From Nageia nagi (lineage: Eukaryota; Pinophyta): a stretch of 64,000 nucleotides of DNA. Position 1 is the first letter of the stretch. Each line of letters starts with the position of its first letter. The stretch spans positions 20,398,001-20,462,000 of the forward strand of contig JBITNC010000002.1 in the NCBI GenBank assembly GCA_050084985.1. The letters are read 5' to 3'. Shown in pieces: positions 1 through 12,147 of this stretch. The position numbers and the translations under genes are program-made. Under the pieces are notes generated by a model. That model had not been told where the DNA came from and did not search any database. It saw only the letters and a list, made by a program, of their open reading frames with translations.

Positions 1-1400
1 GGGTCACTCTTAGTCTTAACCCAAGCTCCAGGAAGACAAATCTTATCTTTTTGGGACATGCACTCAAGCTAAGAGGTCACCTGATTTAAAGTCCAAGTGC
101 GAAAAGTGAAATTGAGTCAGTTTTGGACCTTGCGCATGCCATGAAAAGATAAAATCTTATCTTTTTTGGGCATGCACAAGGCTCAGGGAGGCATCGAGGA
201 TGGAATGAAGGCTTAAAAATAGTAACTTAGTGCATTTCAAGGTTGGTGCATGCCTCAAAAAGATAAAATCTTATCTTTTGGGAGCATGCACCTAAGTTAT
301 GAGGCTACTAGGATGGACTTGAGACCTAGAACGATGAAATGCACTCACCCAAGGGGTTGGGGCATGTCTCAAAAAGATAAAATCTTATCTTTTGGGATCA
401 TGCACCTAGCCTAGGAAGGCTTCCAAACAAGATGAAGTGAAAAAAATTGGCTAAGTCATGGAGCCTTGGAGCCCAGATCCCTCTCCAACATGATTAGAGG
501 GGCTAGTGCATGCCTTAAAAAGATAAATTCATGACTTTTGGGAGCATGCACCAAGCCTAGGAAAACACCAGGATAGAGTGAACTTGAAAATTTGGCTAAG
601 TACCAGGAGCAGAAGACCCAAAACGAAGTAAATCTAGCCACCTGCAACCTAGAGCATGTCTTAGGAAGATAGAATCTTGACTTTCTGGACCATGCACCTA
701 GACTAGAAGAGCCGAAGAAGTTGGAGGGAGTTTCAAAAAGAAAAAATCTAAGTTGGAGGAGTTTCAAAAAGATAAAATCTTATCTTTTAAAACCATGTGC
801 CCAGACTAGAAGAGTCGAAGAAGTTGGAGGGAGTTTCAAAAAGATAAAATCTTATCTTTTGAAACCATGCGCTTAGACTGGAAGAGCTGAAGAAGTTGGA
901 GGGAGTTTCAAAAAGATGAAATCTTATCTTTTGAAACCATGCACTCAGACTTGAAGAGCCAAGGAAGTTGAAGGGAGTTTCAAAAAGATAAAATCTTATC
1001 TTTTGAAACCATTCGCCCAAACTAGAAGAGTCGAAGAAGTTGGAGGGAGTTTCAAAAAGATAATATCTTATCTTTTGAAATAATGTGCCCAGACTGGAAG
1101 AGCTGAGGAAGTTGGAGAGAGTTTTAAAAAGATAAAATCTTATCTTTTGAAATCATATGCTAGTCTTGGAGGGGCCTCTAGGTTAGTCTGTTATGCAAAA
1201 TTGGCAAGCTAAGATGCTAGGATGAGCAAAAAACAAGCAAGTTTAGGTCACATCTAGCTCAAGAGAGAGTTAGGAGCACCATTTCAAAAAATAAAATCTT
1301 ATCTTTTGTAGCATGCTCCTAGCTTAGGAGAGAGTTGGGAGCATCATTTCAAAAGATAAAATCTTATATTTCTCTGGCATGCTCCAAGTTCAGGATATAT
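1..1400. repeat. Field of GATA-containing near-palindromic repeats
   Basis: About fourteen copies of a near-palindrome of the form AAAGATAAAATCTTATCTTT are spread over this stretch, at about 36, 141, 257, 371, 517, 664, 771, 843, 915, 987, 1059, 1131, 1284 and 1346. Most are followed by a CATGCNC-type tail. In the first 700 bases the spacing is loose (about 110 to 150 bp); afterwards it becomes regular. Copies near 517 and 664 are degenerate. No gene is visible. The field could be the untranslated region of a large retroelement or a local satellite; the sequence does not decide. Confidence 0.85.
721..1165. repeat. 72-bp tandem array, about six units
   Basis: The core GATAAAATCT recurs at 771, 843, 915, 987, 1059 and 1131, exactly 72 bp apart, and the flanking GTTGGAGGGAGTTTC box recurs at the same period. 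A shorter 32-bp step lies at the left edge (721 to 753). Because 72 is a multiple of three, the minus strand stays open through several units and would encode a 24-residue repeat containing FQKIRFYLFETPSNFF-like text. I read that as a by-product of the period, not as a demonstrated gene. Confidence 0.9.
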
Positions 1401-1695
1401 GCCTGAGATAGCCAAATTTCAAAGATAGCCCTAGAGACCCCATATCTGATCTTCGATGGTTAGGCATGGAAGTTTGAACACAAACACATCTCGAGGTTGA
1501 CCATTTGGATAATCAAGATCAATTCCTCTCATACTTAGTTGATTAGGGTTTCTTGGAGACTAAAATTTGCTTATAAACACCAACTCGAGGAGCTCATTAT
1601 TCCAAACTTAGATTATCTTACTCCTCATCCTTTGCACTAGAATCGTCAAACCAAACCCCAAGGCACCAAAGCAAGGAGGTGATATAAAGAGAAAC

Positions 1696-2150
1696 ATGAC
1701 CACTGGCAATACCTTGCTAAGAAAAAGGTACAATGTTGACATCACAGTCTTAATAAGATCATTGAATGAAGATCCCAAACTGAGAGCAAGAGATGAATCT
1801 ACAAACACTCACTATGTGAGTAGATTCATGTTCAAGGTGAACAACACACTTTCTGTCACCAAATTTGCCTTGAAAAAAGATTCGAAGGAGCCACAAGACT
1901 TGGAGGCTCATACTTTAAAGACTAAGATTGATGAAGTCAAAACCACTAGGGAAAAATGGATAAGGAATATCACCAAGCTGATGAAGGAGCTGAAAGAGGG
2001 GCAAGGGAAGATGAGCCTCGAAGGAGAGCCCACACCTTCCAATTGAGATTGTCTTCAAGATCAAGTAGCCATAGATAGACAAGAGGAACATCAACAAGCT
2101 AATAATAGGATCTTCAAGCTTGGTGTTGTAGAGACAAAGAAGGTGGATTA
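1696..2150 (+). pseudogene. Retroelement 3' coding relic, unidentified
   Basis: An ATG-initiated frame of 116 codons (1696-2046) is rich in Lys, Glu and Thr and ends in a helical, charged stretch (KTTREKWIRNITKLMKELKE). After the stop, the same frame stays readable to about 2150. Right after it comes a purine run (AAGGTGGGA) followed by TG, the usual layout of a polypurine tract and LTR start. I therefore take it as the 3' end of an old retroelement coding region. I do not recognise the protein family. Confidence 0.4.
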
Positions 2151-2169
2151 GTAGAAATAGACCTAAGAA

Positions 2170-2300
2170 CCTTCAAGGTGGGATGTTGTAAACACAATAA
2201 TTAGTTTATTTTACATTTTTATTTATTGTAATTTTATTTTAAATTTGGATTCCAAAGACTTATTAAATTTTGTACAACCTTGTGATGGATGAGGATTTGG
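2170..2300 (+). mobile_element. Putative polypurine tract and LTR start
   Basis: CAAGGTGGGA (2174-2183) is followed at 2184 by TGTTGTAAACACAATAATTA, the pattern of a plant LTR-element polypurine tract and LTR 5' terminus. A CTATTTATAGCCC box near 2420 could be its TATA element. The far end of the LTR, a partner copy and target duplications were not found, so the extent is open. Confidence 0.4.
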
Positions 2301-3793
2301 TCTCATAAGTGCTGGAATAAATCTTGTAATACCATGTGGAACTTTATCATTGGAACACATTTATTTTTCTTGAAACTTATGATCAGGGTTAGGGCAACAC
2401 TTTTGGTTGCTACAAAACTATTTATAGCCCATTTTGATTCATTTGTAAGGGGGATTGACACTTTAACAATTGAAAGGAACTTTTGCTTGCTAGACCAAAA
2501 ATTCTCTAAGTTGTTAAATATGGTGTATGTACGTGTAATTATGATGAAATGCTTCTCATTTTGTTATGCCAAATTCGAATGAATGATTGATAGTGCTGTC
2601 TTGTTTGTTCTATTACTACTTTGTGTTAATTTACATCATTTAGTGCATCCTGTAAATTCCGTGTGGAGTGGATAAGAGAGTGCTTTTATATTTTATGAAG
2701 TGGTTGATTAGCACATTGTTGGTGATATTTTATCATTTGTAATCTTAGGCTTGGATACTTCAAGATGTCTTGTTGATGTTGCTCATAGTAGGAACTTCAC
2801 CTGGATCATCGAGTGTTACCTTTATCCATTCTACTCCATCCTTGCCACAGCTTCATGCTTCTTCCACTAAACCATTCATGTTGTTGGCTAGCAAACTGGA
2901 TTGAGGGTGCATGGAACCTATGTCAAGACCCAACAAGTCGACCCATGAGGACCTTATCCTAAGCTTGTGAGTTCGCATGCTTGTAGTTGCATCCTACTAC
3001 CCATAAGTTTTTCCACCATCTTCTCTTTCTTTATTTTCTTTTATTTTACACTTTCTTTTCATAGTTTTTGCATCCTATTTCCCTTTCAACATTTTCCAAA
3101 AATAACTCCATCTAGCCACGAAGACAATCCAAGTTCTTGAATCCACACATGATATTCATGTTGGTGACAAATTTAAACATCTCAGCCATTCCTTGAGTTA
3201 TCTTCAATAAGTTGCGAAGTTAACCTTTGGGGTAACTAGTACCCATAGGAGGAGGGAGTAACGTCCTTTCACTTGAGGTGTTGGCATTTTTCTCAATGCT
3301 CTAGAGCAGGAAAGAAAAACACCCCAACACCACTTAAATACTTAGTTAAATGGTCTATTTATGGAATAATGGCCTTATCGATTTATTTATTATAGTTAGT
3401 TAAGTGCTTAAAAATGCCAATAATGATGCATTAATGATACCAAGATAATTATATTTATAAATGTAATATTAGTCTTCCTAAATGAGGTGTTGTATATTTC
3501 TAGTCTTGATGAGTGTAATATTGGCATTTAGATGGTCTTTTTGTCATTAGTACTCCCCTCTTCAAGGTAGAGCACCCCCAATGTACTAACACAAACTATG
3601 AGACATCTAGAAAAGCTTCAAGCTTGTACATAACACTCTTGACGAGAAATTTGGCATTTTGAGGCACTAAAATACTTCCATAATTGGATGTTGGATATTT
3701 ATGGACAAACAAATTCACCTCCACATTAGAGTATTAGGCATTCCAAGGTCCCATGTCACCCCTCTTGGGTATTTGGAGCCATGACACTAATCA
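2301..3793. other. Non-coding stretch, probably decayed retroelement
   Basis: No convincing coding frame. A 97-codon frame at 2289-2582 has no recognisable family or coding signature. Sequence is AT-rich and lacks splice-bounded exons. It ends at the insertion site of the LTR element that starts at 3799. Confidence 0.5.
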
Positions 3794-3798
3794 TAAGG
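3794..3798. repeat. Target-site duplication TAAGG, left
   Basis: Matches TAAGG at 12624-12628 directly after the 3' LTR, a 5-bp duplication as made by LTR-element integrases. Confidence 0.88.
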
Positions 3799-4274
3799 TG
3801 TTGGAATGTATAATGCATTATTGTAAATAGATGTATTAAATCTTCTATGTAAATTCGTTAATACTTAAAGGTATTATTTGATACCTTAAGTATTTTAATG
3901 AATATAATAATGTAACTTATCCTACACTCCAAGTTATGAGCATGCACCTTGGGTCAAAGGTGTGCATGTCATGCTTAGGTCATTCAAGGAGGGATTTTGG
4001 CCTATAAATAGAAGGCTTCCTCTTTGTAATGAGACACCAATTGAGGAGTAAAGATATGCTATAGGATAGAAGTGTAGGAGTTGAGATTAGAAGAATTGTA
4101 AAAGAGTTGTATTTGTGAGAGAAGTAAAGATCTAGTTAGTGGATGTACTCCTAGTTGGAGGAACCACTTTATATCTTGTGTTGTGAGATTATTTTGTGTA
4201 TTATTGGATGTAATTGTGAGCTTTCATGTGATCTTGGTAGTTTAGGAATTATAGTGTTAATATTAATTCTTTTA
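3799..4274 (+). repeat. 5' LTR, 476 bp
   Basis: Starts TGTTGGAATG and aligns without gaps to 12148-12623. A TATA box, TATAAATA, lies at 4003-4010, so transcription would start near 4035. The last base pair is TA where the 3' LTR has CA, one of about 36 differences. Confidence 0.92.
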
Positions 4275-4277
4275 AAT

Positions 4278-4289
4278 TGGTATCAGAGC
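4278..4289 (+). other. Primer-binding site for initiator tRNA-Met
   Basis: TGGTATCAGAGC, the standard complement to the 3' end of plant initiator tRNA-Met, begins three bases after the 5' LTR. It is typical of copia-type elements. Confidence 0.9.
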
Positions 4290-7200
4290 TTGCTTGAAGG
4301 CCCCTCTTCATATCCTTGATATAAGGTTCTACATCTTCATCTTGGAGGTCTCATCTTCCACTTGAAGGCTCATACTCATTCTCTCCATTGCTTCTTATGA
4401 GGTAAACAAGTTGGAAGGTATAATCTCCTTTTTTTTGTTGATTTTGGATTACTATGATACTAACCATATGTTGTTAGTTTCTAAAGCCTTCTCTTTTGCA
4501 AATGTTTTTGGATCATGTGTGATCTTGAAAATTTGCTTATTATGACTTATATTGTTTATTATTACCATCTTTTGTGGTTATACTAACAATTTGTGTTAAT
4601 GTTAGTTTACCTCCAATAATGGTATAGTATTAACATCGTTTACTACCAATTTTTCTTATGAGCTTATTTATATTTACATTTAGTATATTTGTTAAGAGCC
4701 TTTTAAATTAATGTAGCATTAAACGAATTATAGAGTTGTCTTGTTTAACAAATAACTGGATATAGTTGGTAACTACAAACTTAAACAAAAGAGGAGGGAG
4801 CACTTTGTTTTACAACCATAATATCTTATTACCAACACTTCATTACGTACCATACTCAATTTAACAAATAATAAAAATAATACAAAATTCTATAGTAAAA
4901 TTCTAGTGATGCCCTCCACCTTCCTATCCACCACCGCTCTGGTTCCTTATCGATGTCATTCCATTCATAGTGTTACATGCACATTGACACCCAACTACCT
5001 ACACATCCTACCACTCTGAGGCCTATGCTCTTTCCTAGTTGGTATGATTGATGCCATGCACATCCTGGTTCAGCTATCCCTCCTCCTTCTCCACCACCTC
5101 TTTCCCGATTTGACATGCACACTCCTTCCTCAATTTATCTTTCTCTGTGTGCATAGGCTGTAAAGGGTGATTATTCCTAAGTCTCGCTGCACAGGTCATC
5201 CTACAATCTCTATATGATGTTTGTAGCATGCTACGCCTACTCATAGTTCTTCCTCATCATCAGACTAGAAATCATGCGCCTTGCCAGAAGTTTCTCATGG
5301 TATTAGATCCCCTTTACAATCATTGTATGCCATCATGGGGGCTTCAAAAGGTCGTAGACTCAACAAATCTTTGTTGCTATGCACCACCAAGTCATTGGAC
5401 CTATAATCTTGATTGCTCTCACATTGGCTAATCACTCCTCATGCTACGCGTGCCTCTTCTCCTCTTGATCCCGAGTGATATCCTTTGCCTCAAAACAATT
5501 AGGAAGAACAAACATAATCCTAAGAGTAGAAGCAAGGCCTATTGCCTGGTGACTTGGCATGGCTCTTGTAAATGCATTTCGCCCTCTTCCTCAACCCACG
5601 AGCATGGCACCAATACACCTCCCCTCTATCCTCACTCATAGTACATCCGCATGAACATGCTTTGGATTATTACAATCTCTCGATTTATCATGTGGCTTCT
5701 TCCCTTCAGCTCCTCGATTATGGTAGAAATGAGCTATGAGTACTTTTCCCCATTAACCATGTGTTGGGATGGCTAGGATTTTGGAAGAGTGCAAAATATT
5801 TCTTTGATGGAGAGCACAAAAAGCTTTGGGTGCTACATGAGATTGCATTATATGATTCCTCTATTGGCAGGACCATCCTCCTCTCCAACCCATCGTGCCA
5901 AGGCTTCAGTTATTCACCAACTTTTGACTCCTTATTCGACTACCCCTTCGAACTTGCCTGAGCAAACATTTGCACATGACTTTCCTACCACAGATTAGTC
6001 TTCACACTCTTCAATCGTTGCCTCCTTTGTTTCCATGACTACCTCACCAACCCCATCGACGTTGCCCTTTATTTTTGTGCCCCCTTCTTTTATTTTTTTG
6101 GACCATCGTGTTAAGGGGTTTTGTGTTTTTAAGTCAACAAAGGGGGCAAACATGAGTATTTGACCTAGCATTAGCCTTTATTTGTCTAGATGCTTCTTCT
6201 TCCTTTTTCTACTCATTTTTTTTCAAGGTTCTCATTTTCTAAGGGGGATCATCTTTTTATGGGGGAATATGTTCCTTAATGCCTTAAGGGGGAGTATTTT
6301 ATTGATTAATGCATTAAGGAGGAATATTTTATTCAAATGTTTAGATCCTCCTAACAAGTATTTTACTTAAAAGTTAGGTGATTTTTTTTTTTGTGAACTT
6401 AAACTTTAACTGCAATCCTTTTAAATCACCAATGCATGCTTAAGGTGGAGTTTTTTAATTAATGCATTAATGCATTAAGGAGGGATAGTTTATTTACATG
6501 TTTAGATGCTTAAAGACTTCAAGTCTAAAGTTTTTTGTTGCTCAAGGCTTAAGGAATTCAAATTTAAATTTTTTAAGTCAATAATGCATGCTTTACTTAA
6601 AAGGTTATTACTAAAAGCTCCAAACCTTAAAATATTTAAGTTAAATATTTTTAAGTCAATAATGCATGCTTTGGACTTAAAATTTTGGAGAAATCATACT
6701 TATAATTTTTATGCATGCTTATGACTTCAAAAATGCTTGATAATGCCTCTTCAATTTTAGTTCTTATGAAGCAACAATACATGCTTAATTTTTTAATGCA
6801 TACTTCTTTAAGTTAATGATGCATGCTTATACTTATGGGATTGATGAATGCCCTTATGCAAAATTAATGGACTTTATGCAAAATAAGAAATGATGTAACG
6901 ATGTCCTTTAGGGGTTGTGAACAAAATCCATTGGACACTTAGGTTTCAAGTTTTTTGAATGAATGATGTGTTTTACTTATGCTCTTTTATTTCATGTTTC
7001 ACATTTTTGATTTACTTGCTTATGCAACAAAAATGCAAACATTGATATGAGTAACCCTCTAAAATGAACACATCTGCATATACTTTCTACAACATGACTT
7101 GTTTGGGGAGCCATAAGGTGAGGACAGGTGGACTAGAGCCTTTAAGTCTGATGATCCAAGTGGTGAAAAGTTCATACTACTTAATTACCCTTAAATCCTC

Positions 7201-9480
7201 TATTGGTCTGGATTTAACTATAATAGGTGGATAGGTATGTGTGTAGTGATACCACATATCCATGTGTCCATTCAAGGATTATCTTGATAACTTAGAAGGA
7301 CAACTTGAAACCTAATCAAGATTAATAATTTTATCAATCTAATAAATATCAAAACCTTAAAAAATAGCTTGTACGTTTCCTTATGAGAGTATATTGCTGT
7401 CCAAGGGAATTGGTTTAGGATTGGTAGGACCTGGGCTCCTCTTATGTGGGCATCTGGATGAAGGCCTAATTTTAGACAAAACAACAAGCCTCAACAATGT
7501 CACTTTATATTCAATGGTGTTCATTTTTATACTATGCTTTAGTGATTTGTTCTACAAGCATAAGAGTTCGTTCATCCTTATTTACTAACATTATTATTTT
7601 GTTTTATGGGCATCATTATTTACAATATTGTTAAAATTACATTATTGTATTTGTAGCTTATTTTAAGAACTTGAAACTTCATCAAATAAATAATTTATTA
7701 TTTTTAAAAAGTTCCACTCACATGATTGAATGGACAGCTAAGTTAAGAAAAATCATGATCGAGAGAGTTGGAGTTAGAACTCTCAGGATTTGTAACAAGA
7801 GAACTAGGTACATGGAATAACATGTCATGAGTAATCAAGGCAAATTAACATTTGATATCAAAAAATGGGTAGTACACCCATTGATCCCCTTCTCATGTTA
7901 GTTGTGACACAAACGTAGACTCCTAATGAAAATCTTATCACCATACTGTAAATGCAATAGTATAAGGGTGACAATTCTCATGAGGATGCATCCTTGAAAG
8001 ACCTACAAAGTGTAGAAAATGGAAGACAAAAGGTGTCCATGAATAATATAAAACAATCTTCCATGTCCAATTTGGATGATAAATAAGTGTAAGTATGAGA
8101 TGCAACTGCTTAGCATCCTCCAAGTGATGGATGAAGCAAATGGCCCATTGATGAAGACTTCGATCTCTTTGTATGCGAACCAAGTTTTGGTGCATTGTAG
8201 TCTATAGCATAGTGTAAGCATGCTGTAAGAATCAACCTTGAATACGTCGATAAAGCATGTCTTGGGGAAGATCTGCACGTAGACCTTGGAAAATGGTCAT
8301 GTCCATGATGATCGACAAAGTGAGTCAGCTCTTTCTAAAGATTTCTTACACAAGTGAAAATGATGATGATCAATTAGAATATAATGAATTTATAGAATTT
8401 CAAACTAACTAGATCATCAATCACCAATAGGAACATCAAAATGGATCAAGTACAAGCATAATAAATAATGTGACATTATCATTTACTTTATTAAAATATT
8501 AGAAAAGATTTCCACTGACAAGCCCAAGTGGATGGCACTTATGGCTTAATTAATGCTAATCTGGTACATAATCATCAGAATCCAAAGAACTAGCATCATC
8601 TTCAGATATGCTAGAGTCATATGTGTCCAATCTCAATAGATATTGATGTGAAAGAGGTAGAAAGTAATAAGTAAATAAAAATCAATGGCATAAAATACGA
8701 TATTCACCTCACCAAGAAATACGAAAAGAGTACATGGATGACCATTGAAGCCCATGATGCCAAATTATCCATGCAATACTGAATGGTTCAAAAGACTCTT
8801 ATGGATGTAGGCATGGCGATCCAATGTAGCATACAAATTGCAACAGATAACGATTGAACGGAGTATAAACCATTATACACCATGATCAATCAGGCCTACT
8901 AAGCAAATGAAATAATTAGACATAATCCTCATGATTGAGTTGAAGAATCATGCAAATCCCATAATGATCTTCTAGGTACAATTACAAAAAAACTAATCGT
9001 TGTTGCAATAACACCTCAAATGCAATCAATGCATAATTTTCTAAAGTTGCATGAATACTATGATGCACTATGTTATCCTAAAGATCGCTCAATAGGGCTT
9101 GAAATTGAGAGACATCCATGATGGATACTAGCTCAAATCATAAATGCAAAGTGTTGAATGATAAGCTTGAGTCATTTATGACTATTTATAATGTATATGA
9201 TTTGACATATTCAAACTATAATAATGATGACAATTGGAGGAAAAGATTTGCAAAGATCAATATCTCACCTACCACTCACTTCATTGAGTGAAGTCATATG
9301 AATCATGTCATGTCAAGATGGTAATAATGATAATACCATTAAGCTGCATAATGATTAAGTCATCATGGTGCCATTTTTCTCTTGTGTTATTTTTCTCATT
9401 AAATTGGGTAGTTTATTCATGAACGATAGGTTGATCGTCATGACACCTATAGAGAATTTTGTTGCACACATGGGAAGTTT
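4290..9480 (+). other. Interior of the LARD-like element, no recognisable genes
   Basis: No frame shows a retroelement domain. The part at 4900-6000 is C-rich and gives Pro/Ser/His-rich translations with several stops. The part at 6120-6900 has repeated TAATGCATGCTT and GGGGGAG boxes (near 6137, 6244, 6289) and reads as non-coding. 7600-9450 is AT-rich with nothing I can assign. Confidence 0.6.
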
Positions 9481-9499
9481 TTCTCTGAGTTCTGATACA

Positions 9500-9861
9500 T
9501 AAACAAATATATGGGTAGACTTAGAGAATGCCTACCTTCACCATGAATTGGCTGCCACAAAAGTCGAGATGGAAATAATGAGCCAACGTTATGATATGCT
9601 ACAACAAGAGAACGTTGTATGTATATAGTAATACCATGAACTCTTGGCTGAGCATAATAAACTACTAGCTGAAGAAAATACATGGCAATTACAAGCCAAA
9701 GAGGTTGAGATACACCTTAAGGGCAATGCAAACTATAACCACTATGGAATGCAATAATTAAAGGAAAAGTGGAAACATCTCAACCTTCGACACTTTGGTA
9801 TTCACATTCCAGAGGACATAGCATCTCAACCTTCTATGGGTCCTATCGCAGTTGACCTATA
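9500..9861 (+). pseudogene. Coiled-coil coding relic inside the LARD-like element
   Basis: One frame reads as protein over more than 100 codons despite three stops: DLENAYLHHELAATKVEMEI, then after two stops YHELLAEHNKLLAEENTWQL and, after a third, LKEKWKHLNLRHFGIHIPED, ending at a stop near 9861. Heptad-like spacing of Leu with Glu, Lys and Gln suggests a coiled coil. I do not recognise the family; it may be the remains of a gag-like or captured gene. Confidence 0.45.
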
Positions 9862-10186
9862 ATCTTATTAATTAGCCACTTTAATATGGAATGGACATTC
9901 CTACACCAAAATCATGTATCCTCTATTCACTAAGCCCCATTTTGAAGAAGGGTTGGTGACATATCCCTTCAGGGGGAGTATTGTTTGAATTCTTTAGTGG
10001 CTATTGTAATATGTATATGTAGACTTGTTCAAATCCAAGCAAGCTCTTGATGAAACACCTACAACTCTGTTCATCAACATTTTGTTGTTACTTCCATGTT
10101 GGGAAGGTGGATCCATTTTTGGATGGATTATATTACATTACTAAATCCAAGTCTATTTTATTGGTGGCATTATTACATGCATCTTT

Positions 10187-10590
10187 TGATTTTTTTGTAC
10201 ACATTCTTGGTAAGTTCGCTCTACATGAGGAACTTGTTGTACAACTTAGCCACTCTCTAAATCTAAGTTTCTTTTATTGATGCAATTGTTACATGTATCT
10301 TTTGTTGATGGCCTTGTGCTGTATAGTGTTGATTTTATTGTACACCTTCATGGTAAGTTCGCTCTGTGTGAGGAACTTATTGTACAAATAGAGTTGATTT
10401 TGTTGTACACCTTTGTGGTAAGTTCACTCTGTGTGAGGAACTTGTTGGACAAATAGAGTTGATTTTGTTGCATACCTTCATGGTAAGTTTGCTCTGTGTA
10501 AGGAACTTATGGTACAAATAGAGTTGATTTTGTTGTACACCTTCATAGTAAGTTTGCTCTACATAAGAAACTTGGTGTACAAATTGGCCA
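10187..10590 (+). repeat. 65-bp tandem repeats
   Basis: GAGTTGATTTTGTTGTACACC-type units start at 10326, 10391, 10456 and 10521, exactly 65 bp apart, each followed by GGTAAGTTCGCTCT and GTGAGGAACTT. A more diverged unit begins near 10188. They lie in the 3' interior of the LARD-like element and recur, degenerate, in the related element near 13560-13620. Confidence 0.85.
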
Positions 10591-10599
10591 ATTTTGCAT

Positions 10600-10975
10600 T
10601 GTTTAGTTATCCATATGTGAGGAATTCTTATGTGTCTATTGGCACTGTTCAGTTATCCATATGTGAGGAACTCTTATGTGCATACTCTATTTGTGATAAT
10701 TTTTACACTGTTCAGTTATCCATATGTGAGAAACTCTTATGTGTCTTTTGGCACTGTTCAATTATTCATATGTGAGGAACTCTTATGTGTATACTCTATT
10801 TGTGAATATTTTTGCACTGTTTAGTTATCCATATGTGAGGAATTATGTGCATACTCTATTTGTGATCATTTTTGCACTGTTCAGTTATCCATATAAGAGG
10901 AACTCTTATGTGTCATTTGGCAATGTTCAATTATTTACATGTGAGGAACTCTTATGTGTATGCTCTATTTTGTAA
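10600..10975 (+). repeat. Higher-order repeat alternating 46 and 63 bp
   Basis: The box AGTTATCCATATGTGAGGAA recurs at about 10605, 10651, 10714, 10760, 10823, 10883 and 10929. Intervals are 46, 63, 46, 63, 60 and 46 bp, so two sub-units form a 109-bp higher-order repeat. The short plus-strand frames here with SYPYVRNSYV repeats only follow the periodicity. Confidence 0.85.
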
Positions 10976-11008
10976 TGATAATCAACACATATTTTATATA
11001 CAGTAGGT

Positions 11009-11215
11009 GACTATAAGTATTGGCTTGGCAGCCTCTAAGATGACTTATAGTGCACTATCAAATCCACGTATTTTTTGTTGACTATAAGTATTGGCTTGGC
11101 ATCTTCGTGATGACTTATAGTGCAACATAACTCCAAGTCTCTATTGCTGAATATAAGCATTGGCTTGGCATCTTCGTAATGGCTTATAGTGCACTTGTGG
11201 CCATATTTTGTTTTC
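11009..11215 (+). repeat. About 70-bp tandem repeats, three units
   Basis: GACTATAAGTATTGGCTTGG-type units start at 11009, 11080 and 11149 (steps 71 and 69), each ending in GACTTATAGTGCA-like text. A diverged copy is at 13785-13835 in the neighbouring element. Confidence 0.82.
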
Positions 11216-11485
11216 TTCTTCCATGACGATGGAAGCTTGCTCCATGATAATGGATGCTTTACCTATGGTTGATGAAATTTGAATCATTTTGATTGATTCA
11301 TGCTACCAATTTCATCATTATCCTCTTAACTCGTAGCATGGTTAAGTTGGACTTCTCCTTGGCTCACTCTTGGTACAGTCAAGTGTATGGCACCTTGTGG
11401 CTTTATGCATCTTCCTGTGGTTCTTACGGTGGCATTTTGTGCCTTCTGCTATTTGTCACATGTATTTATTTGATGAAGTTATCAT

Positions 11486-11605
11486 CAAGGGGGAGAACAT
11501 GTTCAATTGGTTATTGGTTGTATTATTGTGATGACACCTTGGTTGGTTGTTGGTTGTATTATTATGATGACACCTTAGTTGGTTGTATTGTGATAATGCC
11601 ACTCC
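11486..11605 (+). repeat. 36-bp repeat after an internal purine tract
   Basis: A CAAGGGGGAG tract near 11487 resembles a polypurine tract. It is followed by two and a half 36-bp units of GGTTGTATTATTGTGATGAC starting at 11516 and 11552. Confidence 0.7.
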
Positions 11606-12132
11606 TCATATAAAATAAATACACTAGTGCACAAGTGATACTTGATGATTTATGTCATCCTTTTTGGTGTGCATTTATGACAAATACACTAGTGCACAGG
11701 TGATAATGCATATGTCTTGATATATGCATAAGTGATACTTGATGATTTATGTCAACCTTATTGGTGTGCATTTATGATACTTTATTATGATCAGTGTATG
11801 GATAGTGCATCTATCCCTATTAATATGAATACGATGCATCTAATTGATCTTGTTATTTGAGCTGCTGATGACTTGTAGATTTCTTTGAGATTATAGGTTG
11901 TTGACCTCAAGTATGCAGGCTCTTCGAGACTCTTCAGATTTCCAATTGGATGACTACTTCATATACATTGAAACTAGTTGTAGTTAATGGTTGTATTTGG
12001 CAAAGTAGTGAGTTTCAAACTGGATCTTTCTTCTTTCACAAAATATAAAAAATTCTCATCTCTGTTGTATCTGTTTGGAGGAGAACTCTATTACTTTCTC
12101 TTCTTCTTCTCTTACACACTCTATCCCAATAT
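11606..12132 (+). other. 3' untranslated interior of the LARD-like element
   Basis: No coding frame of note. The segment GATGCATCTAATTGATCTTG with its downstream neighbours matches the related element at 13896-14000, which shows that this stretch belongs to the element family. Confidence 0.65.
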
Positions 12133-12147
12133 TAAATTAAAGGGGAG
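12133..12147 (+). other. Polypurine tract of the LARD-like element
   Basis: TAAATTAAAGGGGAG directly precedes the TG of the 3' LTR. The equivalent tract of the related element is CATTAAGGGGGAG just before 14216. Confidence 0.85.

Noticed and set aside
787-1020. Minus-strand frame with a 24-residue repeat in the 72-bp array
   Set aside because: The period is a multiple of three, so openness is expected. No flanking coding signal or family match.
10509-10975. Overlapping plus frames with SYPYVRNSYV repeats
   Set aside because: They follow from the 46/63-bp tandem repeats in non-coding interior DNA of an LTR element.
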